Shown: piece after piece, positions 52,506 to 61,541 of the stretch
How the letters are laid out: every line of letters begins with the position of its first letter
Position numbering within the stretch: position 1 is the first letter of the stretch
NCBI GenBank assembly: GCA_963759235.1
Contig: CAVWYO010000008.1
Coordinates: forward strand, 434,001-498,000
From: Bauldia sp963759235
Lineage (GTDB): Bacteria > Pseudomonadota > Alphaproteobacteria > Rhizobiales > Kaistiaceae
Direction: 5' to 3'
Length of the DNA stretch: 64,000 nucleotides
Translations under genes and position numbers: made by a program
The notes under the pieces: model-generated
What the model was told of the DNA's origin: nothing
The model's database searches: none
Seen by the model: the letters and a program-made list of their open reading frames with translations, nothing else

Positions 52506-52952
52506 ATGGATCATGTGACGACCAAGCTGCCCGCGGTCGACGATGTCGTTGCCGACTTCGACCTCCTCGACCAATGGGAAGACCGCTATCGCTACGTCAT
52601 CGAGCTCGGACGCAGCCTCGAGCCGCTGGCGGACGCCGATCGGACGGCGGCCAACAAGGTGCGCGGCTGTGCGAGCCAGGTGTGGCTGGCGACCCGCGTC
52701 GACGGCAGCGGGCCGGACGCCCGGCTCCACTTCGTCGGCGACAGCGACGCGATGATCGTTCGCGGCCTGGTGGCGATCGCTATCGCCCTCTTCGACGGCA
52801 AGACGGCACGCGAAGTTGAGGCGACCGAGGCCGAGGCCTTGTTCGATCGCCTGGACCTTCGCGCCCACCTGACTGCCCAGCGGTCAAACGGCCTGCGCGC
52901 CCTGGTCGACCGGATCAAGGCGGACGCCCGACGCGCCGCCGCGGCTGCCTAG
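52506..52952 (+). CDS. sufE: SufE family sulfur acceptor
   Basis: ATG 52506 (MDHVTTKLPAVDDVVADFDL) gives 148 residues. The SufE signature is WEDRYRYVIELGRSLEPL and the active Cys sits in NKVRGCASQVWLATR. FDRLDLRAHLTAQRSNGLRA closes the fold. It accepts persulfide sulfur from SufS for Fe-S cluster assembly. It ends convergently with the DUF6456 gene, overlapping by 4 bp. Confidence 0.95.
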   Translation: MDHVTTKLPAVDDVVADFDLLDQWEDRYRYVIELGRSLEPLADADRTAANKVRGCASQVWLATRVDGSGPDARLHFVGDSDAMIVRGLVAIAIALFDGKTAREVEATEAEALFDRLDLRAHLTAQRSNGLRALVDRIKADARRAAAAA

Positions 52953-53728
52953 TCTTCGGGCTCGATCGCCGGGCGGTAGTCCTCGGTTCCCCAATGGCGC
53001 ATCCGGCCGCGGCCGGCCGGTCCGCGCGCGGTTGCCGACAGCCCGTAGTGACGGGCGAGGCTCGCCAGCGCGAGCCGGATGACCAGCTTGGCCGAGCGAG
53101 CCGGCCACGATCGCTCGGTTTCGATTTCTTCGATGCCTTTGAGGAAGCAGCAGAAGTCGACGAGCACGCCGGCGAAATCCGGGCCGACCGCGACCAGCGC
53201 CCGGTCGATCCGCTGTCGCGCCGCGATTACCGCGTCGGTCAAATCCGCCATGCCGCCGCCGTCGCGCCGCCCGGCGGCAATCGCCGCCGACCAGTTGGCG
53301 GTCACCCGCGGCATCAATTGCGCACGGGTGAAGTCGGCGCGCAGACGCTCGCCGGCGGCGCGCTCGGCGTCGTTGATGAGCGGCTTGCCGCCGCGCCCCT
53401 TGACGCGGTGAAGGCGCGCGAGCGGGCTCTCGTCGGCGTTGATCGTCACGGCCTGCGGTCCGAGCGCTTCGAGGTCGGCAACCGCCGTGTCGAGGGTCCG
53501 GTGCTGATCGGCAAAGCTGTTGCCTGCCGACGCGGACCGGCGCAGCCGTGCCCGGCCCGCGGCGGTCCACACCAGCCTTTGACCGTCGCGTCGAATGAGA
53601 TCCCGCGCGATGAGCTCCTCGACAACCGCCGGATCGACGCTTTGCGAGCCGGATCGTTGTTTCGACAGTCCTTTCACCAGGCGCTCGACGTCGCGATCCT
53701 CCATGCGCCTGGCCACCACGCCGCTCAT
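52949..53728 (-). CDS. DUF6456 protein, GafZ-like GTA activator
   Basis: ATG 53728 overlaps the stop of the DnaA-domain gene (ATGA). It has 259 residues. The N-terminal part is winged-helix-like (VEELIARDLIRRDGQRLVWT). The central and C-terminal DUF6456 domain shows ESPLARLHRVKGRGGKPLIN, AERLRADFTRAQLMPRVTAN-like spacing and LVDFCCFLKGIEEIETERSW. In Caulobacter the GTA activators GafY (DnaA-type HTH) and GafZ (DUF6456-type) are adjacent genes, and in Rhodobacter they are fused as GafA. This pair has the same order. The family link comes from memory and needs a profile search. Confidence 0.75.
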   Translation of the reverse strand: MSGVVARRMEDRDVERLVKGLSKQRSGSQSVDPAVVEELIARDLIRRDGQRLVWTAAGRARLRRSASAGNSFADQHRTLDTAVADLEALGPQAVTINADESPLARLHRVKGRGGKPLINDAERAAGERLRADFTRAQLMPRVTANWSAAIAAGRRDGGGMADLTDAVIAARQRIDRALVAVGPDFAGVLVDFCCFLKGIEEIETERSWPARSAKLVIRLALASLARHYGLSATARGPAGRGRMRHWGTEDYRPAIEPED

Positions 53729-54033
53729 GAGACCTCGGCGAGGCGCGACCATACGTCGATCGCCCGCTCGAGATGATCGATGACCGAATCGAGGTGGGGG
53801 TCCTCGCGCCGGTCCTCGACCCGCCGACAGGCGTGGCGCGCCGTCGTCCGGTCGCGATCGAACAGCCTCCCGACGACCACGTAGGGAAGCCGGAGCCGGG
53901 TATGGGCAAGATACATCGCCACCTGCCGGGCGAACGCAACCTCGGCACGACCGCGGCGTTGCGTGGCAAGATCGTCGGGCTTCAATCCGAATGCGGCAGC
54001 CACGACCGCCCGCATGAACGAGCCGGCCGGCAC
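53725..54033 (-). CDS. DnaA domain IV-like HTH protein, GafY-like
   Basis: A GTG at 54033 gives 102 residues. The helix-turn-helix matches DnaA domain IV: ARQVAMYLAHTRLRLPYVVV, GRLFDRDRTTARHACRRVED (DnaA-box-reading motif variant). There is no AAA+ part. Family-like residues (YRSYARARSESAYAADLVPA) continue upstream in the same frame without a start codon, so the true start may be upstream behind an indel. It is coupled to the DUF6456 gene. By analogy with GafY it would bind GTA promoters. Confidence 0.7.
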   Translation of the reverse strand: MPAGSFMRAVVAAAFGLKPDDLATQRRGRAEVAFARQVAMYLAHTRLRLPYVVVGRLFDRDRTTARHACRRVEDRREDPHLDSVIDHLERAIDVWSRLAEVS

Positions 54034-54134
54034 GAGGTCCGCGGCGTATGCGCTCTCCGATCGCGCCCTGGCGTACGACCGGTACTCGAAATCACAATGA
54101 GTTCATTCCATACCCCGTCACTGACATGCGTTTA

Positions 54135-54150
54135 TAGGACTATGTTCCTA
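54135..54150. promoter_or_regulatory. AGG...CCT palindromic box upstream of GafY/Z-like genes
   Basis: TAGGACTATGTTCCTA lies ~100 bp upstream of the GafY-like GTG and ~130 bp upstream of the divergent gene at 54282. Its 14-bp core matches the box of cassette copy 1 at 12 of 14 positions. TATAAA follows on the minus strand and could be a -10. The location suits an operator controlling one or both divergent units. Confidence 0.5.
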
Positions 54151-54281
54151 TCGCACCATAACGCAGTTCGACGAGGCGGGGATAACTTTCCGCGCGAAAC
54201 CTCTTTCGGGGACAACTATCGCATTTATCCCCGTTCGCTCGAAGTACCGGACAATCGCCTCTTCGAAAGGAGGCGAGACCC

Positions 54282-54614
54282 ATGCCTTCACACGTTTTGA
54301 CCAAGCGGCCCGAGGACGGAGGGGACGAAGACCTCCGTCGTCGGGCGGCACGATCGGTGGCCAAAGCCGTCGCCGCCGGCGTCGAGCCCTATGACCGGAT
54401 GCGCCATCTGCCGCGGCTCATCCCCATCGCGCCCGACCGGCTCGGCGACGGAAGCCGCGAAAATCAGAGACGAATCGTTGCGCGGCTCGCCCGGGCGCTT
54501 CGTGCCGAGCGCAACCGGGGACGCGCCGGTCATTGGACCTACGACCTGAACCGGCATATCGGCCTTAAGCAAGCCTATGCGGCGGAGCAGCGGTTGTTGG
54601 CAGCGTCAAGGTGA
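54282..54614 (+). CDS. Conserved hypothetical basic protein
   Basis: ATG 54282 (MPSHVLTKRPEDGGDEDLRR) gives 110 residues, very basic and helical. Segments are ARSVAKAVAAGVEPYDRMRH, RRIVARLARALRAERNRGRA and the end GHWTYDLNRHIGLKQAYAAE. GAAAGGAGGC precedes the start. I recall alphaproteobacterial proteins with the GHWTYDLNRH signature but no function. It is divergent from the GafY-like gene and shares its control region. Confidence 0.65.
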   Translation: MPSHVLTKRPEDGGDEDLRRRAARSVAKAVAAGVEPYDRMRHLPRLIPIAPDRLGDGSRENQRRIVARLARALRAERNRGRAGHWTYDLNRHIGLKQAYAAEQRLLAASR

Positions 54615-54631
54615 GGGCCCAGTCGAAAGCA

Positions 54632-54659
54632 AATCCGCCGCCCAAAGCGGCGGCGGATT
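54632..54659. terminator. Hairpin after 54282-54614 gene
   Basis: AATCCGCCGC and GCGGCGGATT arms around CCAAAGCG form a near-perfect GC-rich stem-loop 18 bp after the stop codon. It lacks a long T tract, so it may be a bidirectional or Rho-assisted terminator. Confidence 0.55.
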
Positions 54660-54738
54660 GTCGATTTCGATGCCGGCGGGCCAGAGCAAAGTCCGTTCTG
54701 ATTGAATCGGGGCCTTTGCTCCAGCTCTTTGATTCTTC

Positions 54739-54787
54739 GCATTTTCCGGGCGGAAAAGTGCGCACACTTTTCCCGAAAATGCTCTGA
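54739..54787. repeat. Long palindrome before MucR stop
   Basis: CATTTTCCGGGCGGAAAAGT and ACTTTTCCCGAAAATG are inverted arms around GCGCAC. This is a Hyphomicrobiales-type intergenic palindrome. It lies between convergent genes and may terminate both. A similar half-site is near 43069. Confidence 0.6.
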
Positions 54788-54791
54788 CGCC

Positions 54792-55208
54792 TCAGGTGCG
54801 CCGGCGGCGCTGCTGACCAAGACCCATCTTCTTGGCAAGGGCCGAACGCGCTGCGGCGTAGTTCGGGGCGACCATCGGATAGTCGGGGGCGAGGCCCCAC
54901 TTTTCCCGGTAGTCCTCGGGAGACAGATCGTAGTGGGTGCGCAGATGGCGCTTCAGCGACTTGAACTTCTTCCCGTCTTCCAGGCAAACGATGTAATCGG
55001 GAAACACGGACTTCTTCGGATTGACCGCGGGTTTCAGCGGCTCGGGCTCCGGCTGGTTCATCCCCTGATGGGTGCTGCTCAGCGCGCGGTGCACCTCGGA
55101 GATGAGGGTGGGCAAATCTTGCGCCGGAACGGAATTGTTACTCACATAGGCCGATACAATTTCGGCGGCCAGATCAATCAGGTCGGCGCTGGCGGATTGT
55201 TCGTTCAT
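54792..55208 (-). CDS. MucR/Ros family transcriptional regulator
   Basis: This 138-residue protein has the MucR layout. The N-terminal oligomerisation region is LIDLAAEIVSAYVSNNSVPA and the zinc-finger domain is YIVCLEDGKKFKSLKRHLRT, HYDLSPEDYREKWGLAPDYP, MVAPNYAAARSALAKKMGLG. The first zinc ligand is Cys and two His occur in RHLRTHY. It silences AT-rich targets, like a nucleoid regulator. It might control the AT-rich or GTA-related loci here; that is inference. Confidence 0.92.
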   Translation of the reverse strand: MNEQSASADLIDLAAEIVSAYVSNNSVPAQDLPTLISEVHRALSSTHQGMNQPEPEPLKPAVNPKKSVFPDYIVCLEDGKKFKSLKRHLRTHYDLSPEDYREKWGLAPDYPMVAPNYAAARSALAKKMGLGQQRRRRT

Positions 55209-55561
55209 GGTTCACCCTTGTTCGCTTCGAGTACAATTCCGGCGAATCGCCCGACGTTGCCACAACGTACAGATTTTGCGATCCGCCGAGAATTCGGAAA
55301 GATCGCATCAATCGATTTGACCACCGAATCTGGATACTGTGCGAGCTTATATAGTCGACGGCTTTCAAACACAAGAGGCAAATGCCGCGCATGAAACTCT
55401 ACTGTTCAAACCTTTCCGATGCCGGCGCGGCGGCAGCCAACCGCAATATTGCGCCAAGCCGAAGACGCTCGCCATCCAGCGAAATTGCTTGCGCCGCCGC
55501 GGTGTCGGCGGCGCGACGCGGCCCGCCACAATAAGGCGCGGTTGACGAAATGGCCTAAACC
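55209..55561. other. Intergenic stretch, no supported gene
   Basis: About 350 bp between mucR and the antiporter operon end. The mucR promoter must lie in its left part, and T/A-rich patches near 55330-55360 (GCGAGCTTATATAGTCG) could serve. No RNA gene or coding frame is convincing. Confidence 0.35.
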
Positions 55562-57265
55562 TTATCGAAGGTAGTAGAGAATCAAATAAGCCCCGAGCAG
55601 CAAGACCGCCCAGAAAGCCATGCTGCCGGTCGGCCAGGTACGGGCAAGCACTCCGGTCGGGCCATGGTGGCGGTAGATGGTCTCCACCGTCCGTTTGGCC
55701 GCCCTGCGCGCCCGATCAACCAATGCTTCGATGGCGCGGCCCGACCCGCCGTCCAATCGTCGCAGCAGCGCCGGTACGAGACGGCGCCAGAGCCAATCGA
55801 CGTCGAGGGTGATGGTCTCGGTGCGCTGCAGCCAAGCGAGCATCAGGAAGAAGGCGAGGCCTGAGAACAAGAGCAGCTGAAGCTGCGAGACCACGTGGCT
55901 GCCGGTGTATGGAAGGAAATCGACCGGATATGGCAGGATCGCATAAAGCGGCGCCGGAAAAACGCCGATTGCGATGCACAGGAACGAAAGAAAAATCATC
56001 GCCGCGCGCATCGTCCATGGCGGGTCGGGAGGACGAAGCCCCGAATCCTTTTGAAAGAAGACGAACCAGGGGAACTTGATGCCGGCGTGGAGGAATACGC
56101 CGGCGGAGGCGGCGGTCAGCAGGAACCAGACGACGGTCAGATGATCGCGAACCGCGCTTTCGGAGATCATCGACTTGGCGACGAACCCCGACGTCAGCGG
56201 GAAGGCGGAGATCGACAAGGCGCCGATGATGCCGCAGATCGTGGTGAGCGGCATGGTGCGGAACAGACCGCCGAGCTCGGTGCACTTCCGCCGTCCGGTC
56301 ATGAACAGGACGGAACCGGCCGACATCAGCAATAGCGCCTTGTAGATGATGTGAACGAAGGCGTGCGCGGCCGCGCCGTTTAGCGCCATGTCGGTGCCGA
56401 TGCCGATACCCGTCACCATGAAGCCGACCTGGTTGACGATCGAATAGGCGAGGATCCGCCGCATGTCGTTTTCGAGGATCGCGTAGATGATCCCGTAGAA
56501 CACCATGATCAGCCCGAGCCAGATCAGCACCTCCTCGCCCGGGAACCCGCGCAGCAGCACGTAAACGGCGGTCTTGGTGGTGAAGGCAGAGAGAAAGACG
56601 GTGCCTGACCAGGAGGCCTGAGGATAGGCGTCGGGCAGCCAGGCGGAAATCGGCCACGCCCCGGCGTTCAACAGAAAGCCGGCGAGGATCAGCCAGTTGG
56701 CCGGCGAATCCGCACGCATCGCCTCAAAGGCGATCGAGCCGGTTTCGACGACATGGCCGGTGATGCCGGCCATCAGCAGGACACCACCGAGGAGGTGGAT
56801 GACGATATAGCGCTGGCCGGCCGCTCGCGCGTCCTTGCCGGCCAGCCAGATGACGAGGGTCGAGCAGACCGCCATTATCTCCCAGAACACGAAGACGGTG
56901 ATGAGATCGCCGGCAAAGACCACGCCGAGAGCGGCGCCGGCATACATGTAGGCGACCGGCGTCTCCGCCAGGCGCTGCTGGCGGAGCGCGAACAGCCCGC
57001 CCGCAAAAACCATCAGAGAGAAAACCGTGCCGAACAGGCGGCTCAACCTGTCCGAACGAAACGGGACGAGGTCGTAGCCGAGCCAGTGGACACCGTTCCC
57101 CGCCCCGTCCGGCAAGGCCCAGATCAGCGCGAGAACCACAAGCGGCGCGGCGAGGATGACGACGTCGCGGGCCGTTCCCTTCAGCCCGAAAAGGATTGCC
57201 CCGGCGGCAATCAGCACCAGACCCGGCAGGGCGACCGGCAAAAGCGCGCCGAGGCTAACGCTCAT
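55562..57265 (-). CDS. Proton-conducting antiporter subunit, MrpD/NuoN-like (third copy)
   Basis: ATG 57265 (MSVSLGALLPVALPGLVLIA) gives 567 residues and about 14 hydrophobic segments. The proton_antipo_M domain contains FVFWEIMAVCSTLVIWLAG, a lysine in FLSAFTTKTAVYVLLRGFPG, HAFVHIIYKALLLMSAGSVL and GALSISAFPLTSGFVAKSMI. The C-terminal ~80 residues are longer than usual, with a soluble Arg-rich loop (RAIEALVDRARRAAKRTVET) and a final helix. It overlaps the small gene upstream. It should be a cation- or proton-translocating subunit of the Mrp/Mbh-like complex. Confidence 0.85.
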   Translation of the reverse strand: MSVSLGALLPVALPGLVLIAAGAILFGLKGTARDVVILAAPLVVLALIWALPDGAGNGVHWLGYDLVPFRSDRLSRLFGTVFSLMVFAGGLFALRQQRLAETPVAYMYAGAALGVVFAGDLITVFVFWEIMAVCSTLVIWLAGKDARAAGQRYIVIHLLGGVLLMAGITGHVVETGSIAFEAMRADSPANWLILAGFLLNAGAWPISAWLPDAYPQASWSGTVFLSAFTTKTAVYVLLRGFPGEEVLIWLGLIMVFYGIIYAILENDMRRILAYSIVNQVGFMVTGIGIGTDMALNGAAAHAFVHIIYKALLLMSAGSVLFMTGRRKCTELGGLFRTMPLTTICGIIGALSISAFPLTSGFVAKSMISESAVRDHLTVVWFLLTAASAGVFLHAGIKFPWFVFFQKDSGLRPPDPPWTMRAAMIFLSFLCIAIGVFPAPLYAILPYPVDFLPYTGSHVVSQLQLLLFSGLAFFLMLAWLQRTETITLDVDWLWRRLVPALLRRLDGGSGRAIEALVDRARRAAKRTVETIYRHHGPTGVLARTWPTGSMAFWAVLLLGAYLILYYLR

Positions 57266-57506
57266 AGTAGGTGTCCTTCCGCTTGAGAAGAACGCCAAGC
57301 CCCCTGGCGCCGACGATCAGGACGACGCAGCTCAGAAAGCCATACCAGGCATAGAAGCCGATGGTGCCGTCGATGCCGAAATCGCCATGATGGTCGATGA
57401 AAAGATCGGCAAGGACGGTGAGCGCGAGAACGACGATAAAGACGATCCACAGCAGGCGAATTGTCGACGGCCGCGCCAGCCAGTAGTCGTCACGGGGTGA
57501 AGGCAT
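57255..57506 (-). CDS. Small two-helix membrane protein of antiporter operon
   Basis: ATG 57506 (MPSPRDDYWLARPSTIRLLW) gives 83 residues with two transmembrane segments (LWIVFIVVLALTVLADLFI and GFYAWYGFLSCVVLIVGARG). A His-rich periplasmic turn (DHHGDFGIDG) lies between. Its stop overlaps the start of the third D-like gene. I recall such small proteins as accessory units in Mrp-like operons. Function unknown. Confidence 0.7.
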   Translation of the reverse strand: MPSPRDDYWLARPSTIRLLWIVFIVVLALTVLADLFIDHHGDFGIDGTIGFYAWYGFLSCVVLIVGARGLGVLLKRKDTYYER

Positions 57507-57635
57507 GGGACTCCACTCTGGCGGGGGTGAACGAGGCTGGTCGGCGTTCGCCTGGGACAGGTACTGTTCGCCACAGCCCTCCGCCCCGAGTCAAGCTTGA
57601 CCGGAGCCGCCGGCTTCCCGGCAGATTGTCGGCCG

Positions 57636-58439
57636 TCAGAGCAATTCGTCCTTCAATTCAATCAAAGCACCCAGAGCGAAGTGGATCTGATCGAAATATT
57701 CCGTCTCAACCAGCTCGACCGAATCACCGTTGAAGCTGTGCTTGCCGGTCACGAGGTTTCCGATAACGAGCAGCGTCGCGCCGGCATAGACGTTCCGGCA
57801 GCTTGCGATGGTGAGAATCGCCGCGACCTCCTGCTCGACGCCCAACACATTGAGGTCGTGGTATTCTTGAACGAATTTCTCGACGCGCTGCGAAGGGTAA
57901 AACCCGTCGGTCGTGCGGATAATTCCGGTATGGACGGTGTTGCCGGCGCTCCTGGCCGCCTTGGCCAGGGCTTGGACCACCCGATAGTCGGACACCGCGG
58001 GATATCCTTTCGGCGCGTAGTAGCGCGTCAGGCCCTCGTCCCGGACGCTGGCGGTCGGAATGACGATGTCGCCCATCGCAATGTGCTCCTGGATGGCGCC
58101 GGTAGCCCCGATCTGAATGAAGATCCTGCCGCCGAGATTGATGAGCTCCTCCATCACATTGGAGGTCTGACCGGCTCCGATTCCGGCGGAGGAGACGGTA
58201 ACCGCCGTGTCGCGATATTGGCCGGTCACTGTGATCACTTCCCAGCCGGCGTCGATCTTGTGCGTGACGCTTTTCAGGATCGATTCGCTCCTGCGGACGT
58301 GGTCCCGCATGTTGGTGAGGATAACCAACGGGGCGACATCGCCCGGCTTGCAGCCGGTTACCGGGGAAACCTTGCCCGGCATCTCAACATATCTCGGCAG
58401 CTTCAACAGGCTCACGCGTTTCTCCTTTGCCAATCCCAA
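57636..58439 (-). CDS. Nucleoside phosphorylase (PNP/UDP family)
   Basis: This 267-residue protein has the phosphorylase-1 pattern. Phosphate-binding GYRDT-like and TVSSAGIGAGQTSNVMEELI, FIQIGATGAIQEHIAMGDIV, and base/ribose-site NVLGVEQEVAAILTIA (Glu in the active-site region) are seen. It cleaves a nucleoside with phosphate, probably uridine or a modified nucleoside. It sits within the antiporter operon, between two D-like genes, with intergenic gaps of about 130 bp each side, so its own promoter is possible. Confidence 0.85.
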   Translation of the reverse strand: MGLAKEKRVSLLKLPRYVEMPGKVSPVTGCKPGDVAPLVILTNMRDHVRRSESILKSVTHKIDAGWEVITVTGQYRDTAVTVSSAGIGAGQTSNVMEELINLGGRIFIQIGATGAIQEHIAMGDIVIPTASVRDEGLTRYYAPKGYPAVSDYRVVQALAKAARSAGNTVHTGIIRTTDGFYPSQRVEKFVQEYHDLNVLGVEQEVAAILTIASCRNVYAGATLLVIGNLVTGKHSFNGDSVELVETEYFDQIHFALGALIELKDELL

Positions 58440-58569
58440 ACCAAGGGCATCCGGTGTCGAACCGTGGCCTAGCAGGGAACATCCAGTATGCCCGTTCGGT
58501 CAACGCTTGCCACGGGCTTTCAGCCGGGCGGAAGCTCGCGCAGCCGTCTCGGGCCAGCCTTCCAAGACG

Positions 58570-60066
58570 TCATTGCCCAGACGGCGCGACCGTCAGGTTG
58601 TCGGCAAGCATCCCGGCAAGGTCGAACGGGACGTTCGGCCAGACGAACAGCAGGACGACGAGGATCGCGGTCGCAACCAGCGAAACGACGATCGGCCACG
58701 GCGCCTCGGCGATGCCGCCCTTGTCGGCGCCGTTTGCGCGGAAGGCGCGGTAGACGATCGGCAGGTAGTAGCCGGCGTTGAGAAGCGTCGAGACGACGAT
58801 GACGCCCACCGCAAACCATTGTCCGACGCCGACCGCGGCGAGAAGAATGAACCACTTGCCGAGAAAGCCGACGGTGGGCGGCACGCCGATCATCGAGAGC
58901 GAGCCGACGGCGAAGGCGCCCATCGTCCACGGCATCTTGCGGCCGACGCCGTTCATTTCGCTGATGTTGTCGACATGGGCGCCGACATGCACCGACCCGG
59001 CGGCGAAGAAGAGCGTGATCTTCGAAACTGCGTGGGCGGCGATGTGCAGCGCCGCTCCCAGCACGGCCAGGGGTGTGAACAGGGCGGCGCCGAGCACGAC
59101 GTAGGAGAGCTGGCTGATGGTCGAATAGGCCAGCCGACGCTTGAGGTTGTCCTGCTGCAGCGCGATCACCGAGGCGACGACGACGGTGACGCCGGCGACA
59201 TAGACCAGCCAGTCGCCGGTGCCGGCCTTGGCGAGGGTCTCGACCCCGAAGACGTAGACGATCACCTTGAGGATGGTGAAGACGCCCGCCTTGACCACCG
59301 CCACAGCGTGAAGCAGGGCCGAGACCGGCGTCGGGGCGACCATCGCCGCCGGTAGCCAGAAGTGCATCGGCATCACCGCCGCCTTGGCGGTGCCGAAGAC
59401 ATAGAGCGCGAGCAGAACTCCCAGCGTGACATCGCTGACCCGGCCGGCGAGAATCCCGCCGGCGTGGAAATCGAGCGTCCCGGCGGCGATGCCGGTCCAG
59501 GCGATCGCCGGCAGAAGCAGCACCGTCGAGGTACCGAGCAGCATGAGGAGATAGAGGCGGCCGGCGTCGCGCGCCTCTTGCGTGCCGCGATGGACGACCA
59601 GCGGGTAGGTCGAGACGGTGAGTAGCTCGTAGAACAGAAACAGAGTGAAAAGATTGCCGGCGAGCGCGACGCCCATGGTCGAGGCAATGGCGATCGCAAA
59701 GCAGACGTAGAAGAGCGTCTGCCGAGGTGCCTCTTCGGCACGCATATAGCCGATCGAATAGACCGAGTTGGCCACCCACAGGCCGGAGGCGATGGTCGCG
59801 AACAGCATGCCGAGCGGCTCGACGGTGAAGGCGATGGTGAGACCGGGGAAGACGCCGAGACCCGGGATCACGGTCCAGACCGCGAGCGACGGCCGCTCGC
59901 CGGCAAGCACGACGACGAGCAGCGACAACACCACGGCAAAGAGAAGCACCGTGCCGATCAGGGTCACCGCCTCGCGGAGGTTGGGGCGACCGGCGACGAG
60001 CGGTAGCAGGAGCGCAACCGCCCCCGGAATGATCAAGGCGAGTGCGATCAAAGTGCCGGAAGTCAT
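58570..60066 (-). CDS. Mrp-type antiporter subunit D, second copy
   Basis: This 498-residue polytopic protein (MTSGTLIALALIIPGAVALL) carries the proton_antipo_M core: LFTLFLFYELLTVSTYPLVV, MPMHFWLPAAMVAPTPVSAL, LHAVAVVKAGVFTILKVIVY, and AAHAVSKITLFFAAGSVHVG. The Glu and Lys positions needed for proton conduction are present (FYELLT, VVKAGVF, VSKITLF). It overlaps the stop of the other D gene by 4 bp. Confidence 0.9.
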   Translation of the reverse strand: MTSGTLIALALIIPGAVALLLPLVAGRPNLREAVTLIGTVLLFAVVLSLLVVVLAGERPSLAVWTVIPGLGVFPGLTIAFTVEPLGMLFATIASGLWVANSVYSIGYMRAEEAPRQTLFYVCFAIAIASTMGVALAGNLFTLFLFYELLTVSTYPLVVHRGTQEARDAGRLYLLMLLGTSTVLLLPAIAWTGIAAGTLDFHAGGILAGRVSDVTLGVLLALYVFGTAKAAVMPMHFWLPAAMVAPTPVSALLHAVAVVKAGVFTILKVIVYVFGVETLAKAGTGDWLVYVAGVTVVVASVIALQQDNLKRRLAYSTISQLSYVVLGAALFTPLAVLGAALHIAAHAVSKITLFFAAGSVHVGAHVDNISEMNGVGRKMPWTMGAFAVGSLSMIGVPPTVGFLGKWFILLAAVGVGQWFAVGVIVVSTLLNAGYYLPIVYRAFRANGADKGGIAEAPWPIVVSLVATAILVVLLFVWPNVPFDLAGMLADNLTVAPSGQ

Positions 60067-61541
60067 CTCAGGCCCGCCAGCAGGGCGTTGGCGGCGCGTT
60101 CGGCCATGCCGGCGGTCAGGCTGGTGTCGATGCCGAAATAGACCGTCGCGGCGGCAAGCAGGCAGATCGGCACCAGCATCTCCAGCGGCGCCTCGCCCAC
60201 CGCCGCCAGCTCCGGCGACGGCTCACGGAACCAGGCGCACTCGATCAGCCGCCCGACATAGACGACGGTGATCATCGTCGATAGCACGATGAGGAAGGCG
60301 AGCCACCACCAGCCGACCTCGAGCGCGGCGACCACCAGATACCATTTCGACACGAAGCCGGCGGTGCCGGGCACGCCGATCAGGCTGAGGCAGGCAACGG
60401 CCACCGCGCCCATGGTGATCGGCATGCGGCGGCCGATGCCGGCGATATCGTCGAACTTGATCCTGCCGACGCGAAAGAAGAAGGCGCCGAGGCCCATGAA
60501 GATCGCCGCTTTCATCATCGCGTGGTTGAGGAGATGGACGAGGCCGCCGGTGACGCCGGTGACGGTGGCAAGCGCCAGGCCGAGGGTGATGTAGCCGACC
60601 TGGGCGACCGAGGAATAGGCGAACATCCGCTTCACGTCGGACTGGAAGACGGCGACGGTCGCGGCGCCGAAAATTGCGGCGACCGACAGCACCACCAGGA
60701 TGGGCGTCACCGGCAAGTCGGCGAAGACGAAACCGACGCCGAACACCGAGAAGACGAAGCGGGCGAAGAGATAGATGGCCACCTTGGTCGCGGTGGCGGC
60801 GAGGAACACCGTCGCGAAGGAAGGCGCGTAGGCGTAGGCATTGGGCAGCCAGACATGGAGCGGAAACAACGCCAGCTTCAAACTGATGCCGACGACGATG
60901 AAGGCGAGCGCGGCAAGGATCGGCCGGGCGGATTCGGCATGGACGATACGTTCGGCGATTAGCGTCAGGTTCAAGGTGCCGGTCATCGTGTAGATCAGCC
61001 CGACGCCGATCACGTAGAACGTCGCCCCGATCGTTCCCATGATCAGATATTGATAGGCGGCGACGAGCGCCCGCCGGTCGCGGCCCATGGCGATCATGGC
61101 GTAGCTCGACAGCGAGGATATCTCGAGGAAGACGAAGGCGTTGAAGGCATCGCCGGTGATCGTGATGCCGAGCAGGCCCGCGAGCGCCACGAGATACATG
61201 CTGTAGAACCAGGCGATGCGGTCCTCGGCGACCTCGCTGAGCACGCTCAGCCGGGCGAAGGGCGCGATGACCGCGGCGACCGCCGACACCAGCAGCAGGA
61301 TCAGGGCGTTGACGATGTCGATCCGGTACTCGATGCCGATCGAAGGATCCCAGCCGCCGAGATGATAGGAGATCACACCCTCGTGGAGAACGCGCAACAG
61401 AAGCAGCGCCGAGATCACCGGCATGGCGAGGCTGACGATCATGGTGACGAGCCAGGCTGGACCGGGGCGGCGCACCAGCGCGGCGAGCAGCGCCCCGAGC
61501 AGCGGCAGGACCACCTGGAGGGCGGGCAATTGCTCGCCCAT
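60063..61541 (-). CDS. Mrp-type antiporter subunit D, first copy
   Basis: This 492-residue polytopic protein (MGEQLPALQVVLPLLGALLA) has AFNAFVFLEISSLSSYAMIA, FPLHVWLPNAYAYAPSFATV, FLAATATKVAIYLFARFVFS and LLNHAMMKAAIFMGLGAFFF, with the family Glu and Lys residues. It overlaps the start/stop of the C-subunit gene by 1 bp. It is a paralogue of the next gene rather than a duplicate artefact: sequence outside the motifs differs. Confidence 0.9.
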   Translation of the reverse strand: MGEQLPALQVVLPLLGALLAALVRRPGPAWLVTMIVSLAMPVISALLLLRVLHEGVISYHLGGWDPSIGIEYRIDIVNALILLLVSAVAAVIAPFARLSVLSEVAEDRIAWFYSMYLVALAGLLGITITGDAFNAFVFLEISSLSSYAMIAMGRDRRALVAAYQYLIMGTIGATFYVIGVGLIYTMTGTLNLTLIAERIVHAESARPILAALAFIVVGISLKLALFPLHVWLPNAYAYAPSFATVFLAATATKVAIYLFARFVFSVFGVGFVFADLPVTPILVVLSVAAIFGAATVAVFQSDVKRMFAYSSVAQVGYITLGLALATVTGVTGGLVHLLNHAMMKAAIFMGLGAFFFRVGRIKFDDIAGIGRRMPITMGAVAVACLSLIGVPGTAGFVSKWYLVVAALEVGWWWLAFLIVLSTMITVVYVGRLIECAWFREPSPELAAVGEAPLEMLVPICLLAAATVYFGIDTSLTAGMAERAANALLAGLR

